A DNA stretch of 64,000 nucleotides from MPNP01 sp026710155. Lineage in GTDB: Bacteria > Pseudomonadota > Alphaproteobacteria > Rhodobacterales > Rhodobacteraceae. Position 1 is the stretch's first letter. Each line of letters starts with the position of its first letter. The stretch spans positions 2,356,001 through 2,420,000 of the forward strand of contig OZ241737.1 in NCBI GenBank assembly GCA_965200885.1. Reading direction: 5' to 3'. Below are positions 28,224-36,265 of this stretch, piece after piece. The translations under genes and the position numbers were made by a program. The notes under the pieces were generated by a model. It saw only the letters and a program-made list of their open reading frames with translations, ran no database searches and had not been told where the DNA came from.

Positions 28224-29270
28224 TTAATCTCGATTATTTTCTTCTATTTTCCTGTCTACCAACTTTACATTTTCATCTACTGATTGATACGAAAGGTTAA
28301 AGTTACCTGCAATTGCTTGAACCAACTTGTCTACTCTTTCGATTGATTTGGCGCCAGCAAAAACTGCTCGTGCTGCTGATGATGGTTTGAGGAGAGAGTT
28401 TGCAGCATTTGCATATTTCTCGAAGGGTACCTGATCTTCCTTGGCAGCTCCCATGGTTTGAACAACCCTGTCAACCCAGCTGTAGATTTCTTCCGATAAG
28501 GACAAATCACCATGAACTGCTTCTTTGATTGACCGGGGATCTCCTTCGGTAATTGCCCTGTAGTTACCTGTTAGCAACATGCTCCATTTGGCCATCGGAA
28601 TGAAGAGTGATTTGTGAACCTTCAACTTGACCGGAATTTCATTACCCTTATACCGTGCTGCCATAATATCATCGGCCAAGGTGTTGAGAATTGTGTTGTG
28701 TTGGGGCTTGGCAAATTTGGAAGCCTTGAAATTGGTGGGCAAACCAACATGCAAGAAATTCAGTTTTTCCTCAGGTGGCCGGAATGCCTGTGGATCAGGA
28801 CTACACAAGGTGAAATTGTCTGGATCAAAATCATCCCAAACCCTCGGTTCAGTATAACATGATCTCAATGGTTCGGTGTCCAGACCTGGAATCCTTTTCA
28901 AATATACGAGTGGGGGCATGTTCATAATGGATAAACAAGGCTTGCCTGAAGCAGCAATGCGCTTTAGTAGATCCCAAACTGCTTGGGCCCTGTATTGGGG
29001 TTCCTGCATCGCCATGCCAATCATATCGTAATCACTTGGATTTACATTTTCGGGAGTGATTCCCTTTACCTTTCCAGGAAGTTCCGAGGAATGGATCAAA
29101 TCTGGTTCTGATGCTCCACGACGTGTAATTCGAACTATTGTTCCTTCCTTGTTGATTAAATCAGCTTCTTCTGGCAGACATACCAGGGTCGTATTATGAC
29201 CTGCCATCAGTAGTTTTGTTGAAAGAAGTGATCCGTAAGAAGCACCTAAAATTAATACATTAAACGACAT
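28224..29270 (-). CDS. Ketopantoate reductase-like oxidoreductase
   Basis: 348-residue protein with an N-terminal Rossmann motif (LILGASYGSLLSTKLLMAGH), as in the ApbA/PanE ketopantoate reductase and related NAD(P)-dependent families. The C-terminal helical half (KLKVHKSLFIPMAKWSML onwards) is consistent with the helical substrate domain but departs from true PanE. Function is not known. ATG start; monocistronic, on the same strand as the dehydrogenase upstream but 190 bp from it. Confidence 0.6.
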   Translation of the reverse strand: MSFNVLILGASYGSLLSTKLLMAGHNTTLVCLPEEADLINKEGTIVRITRRGASEPDLIHSSELPGKVKGITPENVNPSDYDMIGMAMQEPQYRAQAVWDLLKRIAASGKPCLSIMNMPPLVYLKRIPGLDTEPLRSCYTEPRVWDDFDPDNFTLCSPDPQAFRPPEEKLNFLHVGLPTNFKASKFAKPQHNTILNTLADDIMAARYKGNEIPVKLKVHKSLFIPMAKWSMLLTGNYRAITEGDPRSIKEAVHGDLSLSEEIYSWVDRVVQTMGAAKEDQVPFEKYANAANSLLKPSSAARAVFAGAKSIERVDKLVQAIAGNFNLSYQSVDENVKLVDRKIEENNRD

Positions 29271-29460
29271 TGCTTACCTTATTTAAAAATTAGAATTCCT
29301 CATCCAATCAAGAGTGATTTCTTGATTTATGCAAGGAATTTGTTTCTAGTGATAACTCGCCTTACCCTATTCATTCTGTATGAAATTAACAACATTAAAT
29401 TTACCCATGAATATTCTAGTACAATAGCCAGATTAAATTCATTTTAGATTCATCGGTGAT

Positions 29461-30219
29461 TTAAAACAAATCAGGCCTTATGGTGGAAATTGAATTCAAC
29501 CCGCCATCGACATCTATACATTGGCCTGTAACAAATGATGCTTGATCCGAAGCTAGCCACAGGACTAGGTTTGCTATATCCCGAGGTTTTCCCAATCTTC
29601 CCACCGGGTGTCTGGCAATGGCATCTTTCTGGGCATTTTCTGGATTTTTAGCAGTTTCAAATGCTGTTTCGGTCATTTCCGTTCTTATCCAGCCAGGACA
29701 GATTGAATTACAACGGATGTCTGGTCCATGATCAACCGCAATAGCCTTGGTCAAGGAATGGACAAATCCCTTGGAGGCATCATAAATAGCCAACCCAGGG
29801 TCAGCCTTTTTACCGGAAATTGAACCAATATTGATAATTGATCCACCACCTGCACTTTCCATATTTGGGATAAATTCCCGGCAAATATTGAATACACCCT
29901 TGCAATTGGTACCAATTACCAGATCCCATTCCTCATCAGTAGTATCCACAACCGTCTTTTCCAACTGGATACCTGCATTGTTCACAACCAAGGAAACCAC
30001 CCCAAAATTTGATTCGATATACCTGCAGAGTTCACCGACTTGACATGCCCTTGAGACATCAACTTTTGTCCAGACCAATTCCGAAGGAAAATCATCCTCT
30101 GCTTCATTTCGTCCACAGCAAATTACCAAATAACCATTTTGACTTAATGTTATGGCAATCTCCTTACCTATTCCTCGGCTAGCACCTGTAACCAAGGCAA
30201 TTTTCTTTTGTTGATTCAT
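29461..30219 (-). CDS. Short-chain dehydrogenase/reductase
   Basis: Classical SDR of about 252 residues: cofactor motif TGASRGIGKEIA near residue 12, NNAG near 85, catalytic serine in INIGSISG, and YDASKGF (YxxxK) near 150, then the CPGWIRTEM segment. The terminal DVDGGLNS is the usual SDR ending. Close to 3-oxoacyl-ACP reductase and sugar/alcohol dehydrogenase subfamilies; substrate unknown. I place the start at the ATG at 30219 (MNQQKKIALVTG); in-frame TTG 30249 and ATG 30237 lie upstream. Confidence 0.85.
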   Translation of the reverse strand: MNQQKKIALVTGASRGIGKEIAITLSQNGYLVICCGRNEAEDDFPSELVWTKVDVSRACQVGELCRYIESNFGVVSLVVNNAGIQLEKTVVDTTDEEWDLVIGTNCKGVFNICREFIPNMESAGGGSIINIGSISGKKADPGLAIYDASKGFVHSLTKAIAVDHGPDIRCNSICPGWIRTEMTETAFETAKNPENAQKDAIARHPVGRLGKPRDIANLVLWLASDQASFVTGQCIDVDGGLNSISTIRPDLF

Positions 30220-30444
30220 TGAATAGCCCAACCCCATTTCAATTCTCAAGCATTCATTGGTCAGGAAACTGGTTCAAGCTTGTAACTCCCTCATTACTTA
30301 CAGTAAGTAAATTTTTAGGGGCTTATATACATTGGTAACATTGGCTTGCAACAAACTTCTTGACACCATGAAGTTATAAACTTATTATTGGTAATGTCTC
30401 GTCAGGCCGACGTCTGCGTCCTCGCAGAAATTGACAGGCGGAAT

Positions 30445-30517
30445 TGGTGGGGCTGGTGGTTGTACACCAGCGAACCGAGTGCGAGTCGGTTGCGTCTACC
30501 AATTTCGCCACAGCCCC
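30445..30517 (-). tRNA. tRNA-like sequence, probably a decayed or unusual tRNA
   Basis: On the minus strand, starting at 30517: GGGGCTG, then TGGCGAAATTGGTAGACGC, which is the D-arm of a leucine-type tRNA; then a 5-bp anticodon stem ACCGA/TCGGT around loop CTCGCAC; and at the end CAGCCCC plus ACCA, which pairs with the first seven bases. The T-arm is abnormal: there is no TTCRA loop, only a CTGGTG...CACCAG stem with loop TACAAC that competes with the acceptor. There is no long variable arm as tRNA-Leu needs. By position the anticodon would read CGC. It is 73 nt with CCA. I think it is a degenerate tRNA. Downstream, 30583-30678 (+) is a 31-codon frame of unknown meaning. Confidence 0.4.
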
Positions 30518-30665
30518 AAAATTCCAAGAAACAGATCAAGAAAATTCCAATTAAACTACCAGACCATAATTATCAACCAAGCATGAAGGAATTGAGGGAA
30601 GAGATTCACATACCGGTTTCCCCTGATGAATTGGCTGAATTGGTCGTTAGGGATTATGAAATAGA

Positions 30666-31043
30666 TTATGAGAAGTGAAAAGGGGGTAATGTTACCAATG
30701 TATATAATCCCCAATTTTTAACTAGTAAATCCATTGGGTCTCCTAATGTTAATCTCCACAGATATTCTATGGCCAATTTTATTAAGGCTTTACTCTTTAA
30801 TATTGGAATGTTTGGAAGGATTATCAAACCCGGATGAATTTCTTCGCCATTCAAAAGTGCCATAAAGTCTTTAGAGTCTTCAGTATCAATAACCAAATCT
30901 TCTTCCAATCACCTTCTAACAATTTGATAGTCTGGAACACCTAATCCACCGTTATTTCTGGGATGAACGACAAGATGATTATGCTCTTCTGCCAACTCCA
31001 GGGCAATACGAGGAGAAAGGCATTCATCTAGAAATAGTCTCAA
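30666..31043 (-). pseudogene. DUF5615 (PIN-like) toxin gene stopped by an in-frame TGA
   Basis: A TTG at 31043 overlaps the antitoxin stop (TTGA), then LRLFLDECLSPRIALEL opens the typical DUF5615 N-terminus with an acidic PIN-like residue pair. After codon 44 (VPDYQIVRR) there is a TGA at 30911-30909, and the same frame continues with LEEDLVIDTEDSKDF, the second acidic cluster, then EEIHPGLIILPN, to 30666. Read through, the product is 125 residues, the normal family size. DUF5615 proteins are predicted RNases paired with DUF433 antitoxins. The stop should inactivate it unless TGA is read through. Confidence 0.65.
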
Positions 31044-31439
31044 CGAGGTAGACCGTTTCGTCTACCATATGAATACAATGGGTTCGATTTGGCATAACAT
31101 TCAATTACCTCAAATGCCTCTGGGTGAATATCCGGGTATTCTTTACTCGAGTCATCATTGGTTTCATCACCCTTCAACCAACCACATACGGAATATGCTG
31201 TAATATGTGTACCTTTGATTACTGGGGTTCCACCAAGGATCTCTGGATTTTCCACAAGAAATTGAGAACGAAATTTATATATCGTTTTGCTGCTCTCCAG
31301 ATATCCCTTATCCTAGGGCCAAAGTGGATTCTCTTAACTTGTACCTCAACTCCTGTAGAGGTATCAATAACATCAAGTAATTTGTTCCAAGTTTCTTTTT
31401 TTGAACTATGAGACAAAATGTTTATGCCATTTTTGCAAA
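31040..31439 (-). pseudogene. DUF433 antitoxin, 3' part, beyond the transposon insertion
   Basis: This is the C-terminal part of an antitoxin whose 5' part is at 33891-34055. Removing the transposon and one copy of the 8-bp duplication restores a continuous frame across the junction (FFTVICK joined to NGINILSHSSKKE). The DUF433 domain proper (NPEILGGTPVIKGTHITAY) begins near 31252 but is in another frame, so a further frameshift exists near 31262. The stop at 31040 overlaps the toxin start. DUF433 proteins neutralise the downstream PIN-like toxin and repress the operon. Confidence 0.7.
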
Positions 31440-31463
31440 CGCAATTATAAGTTATGGGCTTGA
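31440..31463 (+). repeat. Left terminal inverted repeat of the methyltransferase transposon
   Basis: Begins CGCAATTATAAG and is identical over 24 bases to the reverse complement of 33867-33890. It is flanked outside by TTTGCAAA (31432-31439), repeated directly at 33891-33898: an 8-bp target duplication. The last codons and stop of the methyltransferase gene lie inside this repeat. Confidence 0.95.
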
Positions 31464-32935
31464 ACTGTCTCCCAACCCGTTATTGTTTTCGGCCGGTTGT
31501 CTGTTTTCCCCACAACAGAAGGAGTAACAAACCTTTTCCCTTCAAATATTTCTTCAACAGACAACAATTGCATCCTGGGATAATCAAAACCATCGATTGT
31601 CAGGAATCCGGCCCGAGCCATGAAATTGTTGAAATTACTTGATTGGGTTCTGTTTGGCCTGTTCATGACAATCAAGCCGGCCATCAGGGCATTATCATTG
31701 TCCAATACGCCTTTCAATGCCCGGACATCTGAAATTGATACATGCTTCCCTCCCTTGACCTCCAAAACCATGCTGTTCAATGACTTTGCTTGCCAATCCT
31801 TTCTGAAATAAAGCCTCCCGTCAATTCCCCCGTCACTTGTTTTCTTTGACGTGACGAATCCATTGACCTGCTCCACCGCCCATTTTTGAAAGTGGTATTT
31901 GTCTCTTTCCCAAAGGTCTTGGGCCCCTTCAATGTTTCTGGGAACACCTTCAACGAAAAAGTCCCTGCCTTCTTTCAATCCCATACGCTCTTCCAGTCGC
32001 ACCGAAGCAACGCGCTTGATTGCATGAATGGCTATGTCTATTCCTATCCACTTCCTACCCAGTTTCTGGGCGGCTTCAATTGTAGTTGCACAGCCGCAAA
32101 ACGGATCAAATATTGTGTCGCCCGGATTGGAACTGGCGGATATGATGCGCTCAAGCAACACAATGGGTTTCTGGGTTGAATAACCGAGTCTTTCTTTGGC
32201 ATTGGCATTTAAGGAACTGATGTCCCAAACGTCATGGCAAATGCGCCCTTTATCGGCATAATATTTGTATTGACGTCCATTTGCTTCACGGATTCGATAA
32301 GCTCTTCCATCTCCGTCTCTTTGGTCAAAATGGTCTGTTTTATCTCTTCGGTAAGCTTCTCTTTGCGTATTAAAAACAAAATTGCTGCTACATGAATAAA
32401 ACAAAATTATATCGTGTTTTCGGCTAAATCTTCGTTTTGTCGCTCCCCCAGTATTATAATGCCAAATAATTTCGTTTCGAAAATTGTCATGTCCAAAGAT
32501 ACCATCCATCATGATCTTGATGTAATGGGAGGCGGTAGGATCGCAATGAAGGTAAATTGAACCTGTGGGCTTTAGTATACGCTTCATTATGATCAATCGT
32601 TCAACCATGTATGACAAATAAGCCAGCAATCGGGGTTGTGTATCCCTGAGTGCATTCATCCATAATTTCCAGAATTCTACTGTGGCATCGTCCATGCCAC
32701 TTTCCCGCATCAAAACAGGCATGTGCCTGATTGCATTCTCTCGACGGTGATCAAGTTCCCACATGTCACAAAACGCCTCAACCTGATCGGGCAGTGGCAT
32801 GCCTGTTTCATCCTTGTAGATCGCATTGTATGAACGGTCGGAGTTGAACGGGGGATCAAGGTAGATCAGGTCAACATGCTCCAAAGGCATTTCCTGCATG
32901 ATTGTGAAGCAATCACCATAATACAGGCGGTTCAT
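31445..32935 (-). CDS. DNA methyltransferase fused to a restriction-endonuclease-like domain
   Basis: 496 residues. The N-terminal two thirds is an N4/N6 DNA methyltransferase: GDCFTIMQEM, catalytic motif LDPPF near residue 30, and the SAM motif DPFCGCATTIEAAQ near 270. After residue 340 comes an Mrr/PD-(D/E)xK-like nuclease domain: FQKWAVEQVNG, GGIDGRLYF, VLEVKGGK and LIVMNRPNR. One protein may therefore both modify and cut DNA, or bind modified DNA. The ATG overlaps the transposase stop (ATGA). The final codons QAHNL and stop are encoded by the left terminal repeat, so the gene belongs to the transposon. Nothing disrupts the frame. Confidence 0.85.
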   Translation of the reverse strand: MNRLYYGDCFTIMQEMPLEHVDLIYLDPPFNSDRSYNAIYKDETGMPLPDQVEAFCDMWELDHRRENAIRHMPVLMRESGMDDATVEFWKLWMNALRDTQPRLLAYLSYMVERLIIMKRILKPTGSIYLHCDPTASHYIKIMMDGIFGHDNFRNEIIWHYNTGGATKRRFSRKHDIILFYSCSSNFVFNTQREAYRRDKTDHFDQRDGDGRAYRIREANGRQYKYYADKGRICHDVWDISSLNANAKERLGYSTQKPIVLLERIISASSNPGDTIFDPFCGCATTIEAAQKLGRKWIGIDIAIHAIKRVASVRLEERMGLKEGRDFFVEGVPRNIEGAQDLWERDKYHFQKWAVEQVNGFVTSKKTSDGGIDGRLYFRKDWQAKSLNSMVLEVKGGKHVSISDVRALKGVLDNDNALMAGLIVMNRPNRTQSSNFNNFMARAGFLTIDGFDYPRMQLLSVEEIFEGKRFVTPSVVGKTDNRPKTITGWETVQAHNL

Positions 32936-33808
32936 GACACCACCCCCTGCATGAAATCGTTGAAGGAATTGTCATTCCTTCGGTTGTTGTATTTCCAGCA
33001 TTGCTCGGCAATGTACAGGGGCATCCATTTCTTGGAATAATGATGATGTGATCCCATCCACGAACGCTTGACCAATGACCAGAAACCCTCGATGGTGTTG
33101 GTGTGAACCACCCCGTCGACATATTGTCGCTGGTGGTTGATGACGGCATGGGCAATCTCTTTTTGAAGTGGCGTGTATCCCTTGAATTCATCAGTGATCA
33201 AAAGCGAGCTGAGGGTATCAACATTTTTCCTTATGAATTGGATTATGTTCCTGGCCGTCAAATTCCCTGCAACTTCGGCCCTGACCTGCCCGTTTCTTTC
33301 AACAACCCCTATTACAGGGACTTTTTTAGTTCCCCTGCCACGGGGCGATGAGGGGGGGGGTGCTTCTTTTGTTTGACTTGCGGGGTTTCCCGCCGATATA
33401 GGTTTCATCCGCTTCAACGATACCGCACAACAAGGGTTGCTGGTCGGATACCATGGCCGAACGGATTTTATACTGCATCAACAAGGCGGTTGGTTGTGTC
33501 ATTTCCAAATCCCTTGCCAATTGACAGCTGGATATGCTCTTTTTGGCATTGACCATCAAGCCGATTGCCAGGAACCATTTCTGTAACGGAACCCTTGTTT
33601 TTTGCATGATTGTCTTTGACATGACATTGAAACTGGCATGGCAGGAATGGCAATTCCAGCGACCGACTCTATCAGCTTCGCCCTTTCTGGCAACCCTGTG
33701 CGAATTGCAGTGCGGGCATTTGGGCTTGTCGGCCCATCGCAATTTCTCCAAATGTTCAATGCAGGCTTCCTGGTCTGGAAATTTCTGGTAGATTTTGATT
33801 AAATTCAT
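32932..33808 (-). pseudogene. IS1595-family transposase in two frames joined at a run of nine C
   Basis: The first frame (33808 to about 33352) gives the N-terminus, zinc ribbon (CPHC, CHSC), helix region and VEADETYIGGKPRKSN. The second frame covers VIGVVERNGQVRAEV, ITDEFKGYTPL and TNTIEGFWSLVKRSW to the stop at 32934. The D-D-E set is complete across the two. The switch lies at nine consecutive C of the coding strand (plus-strand G at 33352-33360). Either transposase is made by slippage or ribosomal frameshifting on the run, or one base was gained or lost. It belongs to a different subgroup from the copy at 74-1045. Its TGA overlaps the methyltransferase ATG. Confidence 0.85.
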
Positions 33809-33866
33809 GATAACATTCTCTCCAATTGTTTAATATGAATCTAATATAATCATTAAAAATCAAAAG

Positions 33867-33890
33867 TCAAGCCCATAACTTATAATTGCG
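33867..33890 (-). repeat. Right terminal inverted repeat of the methyltransferase transposon
   Basis: Exact 24-base inverted copy of 31440-31463, followed by the second target-duplication copy TTTGCAAA (33891-33898). It lies upstream of the transposase start, so it may also contain part of its promoter. Confidence 0.95.
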
Positions 33891-34055
33891 TTTGCAAATT
33901 ACTGTAAAAAACAAAACTGCTTGCTTTGGAAGGAGGTATTGACTCTGAAGCTTCTTGGCTGTTACCGCTTTGGATTCCATATATTTGCTTATTTCCTTTT
34001 TGGTGACCCCTACAAGGGAGGAAATTTCCCCTATGGTTAGATTAGAATCCTCCAT
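33891..34055 (-). pseudogene. DUF433 antitoxin, 5' part, before the transposon insertion
   Basis: The ATG at 34055 opens MEDSNLTIGEISSLVGV, a MerR-like helix-turn-helix as found at the N-terminus of long DUF433 antitoxins, continuing through YLLPKQAVLFFTVICK, where the transposon enters. The open frame runs nine codons into the transposon end and stops. The rest of the gene is at 31040-31439. Without its DUF433 domain the fragment should not neutralise toxin, though it might still bind DNA. Confidence 0.68.
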
Positions 34056-34421
34056 TTCTTTCTTCTGGATATTACCAAACGGATAACATAATGATACTGA
34101 GTTCCACATTGGTCAAGTTCAAAGGGAATCCAGTTTCAAAATACATTTCGTTAGCACCAAGAAAATCAAGTTTCAATCATATCCCTTTTTGATTTACCCT
34201 ACCCCCAAAAATTCGTTTATTTTTTTCTTAATGACCGGAATTTTAACGATAAAATAAAAGCTAGTATGGTATCAAGAAATCATCGTTGAGTACAAGAAAA
34301 ATACAAATGTCCCAATCTTCTACTATATGTTTGTACGTGGGAATATTCTTTCAATTAATATACCTACAATAAGGTTTGACGAAATAGTAATGCCATGGAA
34401 TTGAATTATCATCGGTCAATA
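34056..34421. other. Intergenic region, no gene seen
   Basis: AT-rich divergent spacer between the split antitoxin gene and the ATPase-metA genes. It should hold promoters for both directions. I looked for a SAM-II-type riboswitch, since metA is downstream, and found no convincing match. Confidence 0.4.
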
Positions 34422-35273
34422 ATGTCTGGAAAACAAATAATGATTTATAAATCAAGTGAAGACTGGCTTCAGGCAAAAAGTAAAAGAATAATGCTGTTCG
34501 GTATGTCGGGAGTCGGAAAAACCCATATTTCAAACATTCTCCGCAATACCGGGAATTGGTATCACTACTCAGTCGATTATCGTATTGGTACAAGGTATAT
34601 GGGCGAACACATCGTTGACAATTTCAAGTTGGAAGCAATGAAAAACCCCTTTCTTGCAAACCTTTTGAAGTCTGACTCAATATATATTTGTTCGAATATT
34701 TCCTTTAACAACCTGGATCCCCTTTCAACTTTCCTCGGTAAGCTTGGAAGTGGGAAAATGGGGGGGTTATCCCTTGAGGAATATTCAAGAAGACAAAGCA
34801 TACATGGGCGGGCCGAGATCAACTCACTTGAGGATTCGGAACACTTCATTGAAAGAGCAAAAATGATTTATGGATACAATCATTTTGTCTGTGATACCGG
34901 TGGATCCATCTGTGAAGTCATTGATCCCTTTAATCCAGGGGACTCTTTAATGGAGTTTTTGTCTGGGTTGATGTTACCGGTATTTATTGAACCAACAGAA
35001 GGTTGGAAAGAAAAATTGCTGAAGCGGTTTATCGATTCCCCCAAGCCGATGTATTATCGAAAGGATTTTCTGGCCAAAAAGGTTGAAGGGCTTGATATTG
35101 AAGATCTTAATCCCGATGAATTCAGCAGATCAATGTATCAGGATTTGGTTGAAGAAAGACTTCCAAGATACGAAGCCATGGCCAGGAATTGGGGAATCAA
35201 GGTTTCCGTCGAGGATTTGGCCCAAGTATCGAATGTGGTACAATTTGAAACCTTGATCGCCAAAAAACTATGA
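34422..35273 (+). CDS. P-loop ATPase/kinase-like protein next to metA
   Basis: About 283 residues with a Walker A motif GMSGVGKTHIS near the N-terminus and, in the middle, HFVCDTGGSICEVIDPF. The protein resembles uncharacterised alphaproteobacterial ATPases encoded beside metA. Its cellular role is unknown; it could be a nucleotide or small-molecule kinase. It ends 31 bp before metA and is probably cotranscribed with it. Start uncertain: ATGs at 34395, 34422 and 34440 are in frame. A run of seven G occurs inside the gene without breaking the frame. Confidence 0.6.
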   Translation: MSGKQIMIYKSSEDWLQAKSKRIMLFGMSGVGKTHISNILRNTGNWYHYSVDYRIGTRYMGEHIVDNFKLEAMKNPFLANLLKSDSIYICSNISFNNLDPLSTFLGKLGSGKMGGLSLEEYSRRQSIHGRAEINSLEDSEHFIERAKMIYGYNHFVCDTGGSICEVIDPFNPGDSLMEFLSGLMLPVFIEPTEGWKEKLLKRFIDSPKPMYYRKDFLAKKVEGLDIEDLNPDEFSRSMYQDLVEERLPRYEAMARNWGIKVSVEDLAQVSNVVQFETLIAKKL

Positions 35274-35304
35274 ATATCCCCTACCCCAGTTTCGAGAATC
35301 AATT

Positions 35305-36249
35305 ATGCCTATCGTAATACCTGACAATCTTCCTGCTTTCTCGGTCATGGAGAAAGAGGGTGTACAGGTCATGTCAGAAAAAAAGGCCCTGCGTCAAGAT
35401 ATAAGGGCATTGGAAATCGGCTTGATCAATCTGATGCCCAACAAGGTTGATACGGAAACCCAATTCATCAGGTTAATTGGTTCAACCCCGCTCCAGATCA
35501 ATTTTACCCTAATTCGAATGACTGATCATGTTTCCAAGTCAACCTCACTGGAATACCTGAATCAATTTTATGTGACCTACGAGGAAATCAAGGATAGGAA
35601 ATTCGACGGGTTGATCATTACCGGCGCTCCCATTGAACATCTGGAATACGAAGAAATCTATTACTGGCAGGAACTCTGTGACGTATTTGATTGGACGCAA
35701 TCAAATGTCCATTCCACCTTTGGTATCTGTTGGGGTGGGATGGCCATGATGTATTATTGGTATAATTTGAAAAAGATCCAGTTTGAACACAAGCTGTTCG
35801 GTTGTTATCCCCAGACCAATCATCAAACAAACTCACCTTTTCTGAGAGGGTTTTCAGATGATATCCACATTCCTGTAAGCCGATGGGCTGGCATGGACCA
35901 GAAAGATATTGATGAGTCCGAAGGTTTGAAAACCCTGCTGGGTTCCCAGGAAAGCGGTCCTTGTCTCATAGAGGATACCAGGCATCATTCACTTTATATA
36001 ATGAATCATTTCGAATACAGTACGGATACTTTAATGAACGAGTATAAGCGGGACTTGAATGCCGATGGCATAGAAATACAATTGCCCAAATTTTATTTTC
36101 CAAATGAAAATCCGGCAATGAAACCGATAAACAAATGGCGAAGTAACGGGCATTTGCTATACTCCAACTGGATAAACTATATCTATCAAACCACCGAATA
36201 CGAACTTGCAAAAATCGCAAGCGAAAGGAAAAAGGGAATCAAGACCTGA
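35305..36249 (+). CDS. metA: Homoserine O-acyltransferase MetA, probably acetyl-CoA specific
   Basis: First committed enzyme of methionine synthesis. 314 residues with nucleophile Cys142 in FGICWGG, and HHSLYIMNHFEY containing the catalytic histidine. Residue 111 is Glu (ITGAPIEHLEYEEI). In this family Glu111 is associated with acetyl-CoA use (Bacillus cereus MetA), while succinyl-CoA enzymes such as E. coli MetA have Gly there. I therefore predict a homoserine O-acetyltransferase despite the usual succinyltransferase annotation. Downstream of the ATPase gene and upstream of a broken tetR. Confidence 0.93.
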   Translation: MPIVIPDNLPAFSVMEKEGVQVMSEKKALRQDIRALEIGLINLMPNKVDTETQFIRLIGSTPLQINFTLIRMTDHVSKSTSLEYLNQFYVTYEEIKDRKFDGLIITGAPIEHLEYEEIYYWQELCDVFDWTQSNVHSTFGICWGGMAMMYYWYNLKKIQFEHKLFGCYPQTNHQTNSPFLRGFSDDIHIPVSRWAGMDQKDIDESEGLKTLLGSQESGPCLIEDTRHHSLYIMNHFEYSTDTLMNEYKRDLNADGIEIQLPKFYFPNENPAMKPINKWRSNGHLLYSNWINYIYQTTEYELAKIASERKKGIKT

Positions 36250-36265
36250 GTCCTGGAACTGAAAC

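Larger units (their letters stand above)
31440..33890 (-). mobile_element. IS1595-type transposon carrying a methyltransferase-endonuclease fusion gene
   Basis: A 2451-bp element with perfect 24-bp terminal inverted repeats and an 8-bp direct target duplication TTTGCAAA, the duplication length expected for the IS1595 family. It contains two genes on the minus strand, transposase then methyltransferase, overlapping by ATGA, with almost no other DNA. It split a DUF433 antitoxin gene, whose frame is restored when the element and one duplication copy are removed. Intact ends and duplication suggest a fairly recent insertion. IS1595-family elements with passenger genes are known, but I cannot say whether this type of cargo has been described. 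Confidence 0.92.

Noticed and set aside
30388..30678. 96-codon open frame on the plus strand
   Set aside because: Its first half runs over the tRNA-like sequence antisense and shows no protein-like pattern; at most the last 31 codons (from 30583) could be a small gene.
34110..34394. SAM-II riboswitch upstream of the ATPase-metA genes
   Set aside because: A stretch with AAAAGCTAG near 34253 looked suggestive, but the pseudoknot pairing and conserved loop bases could not be made to fit.
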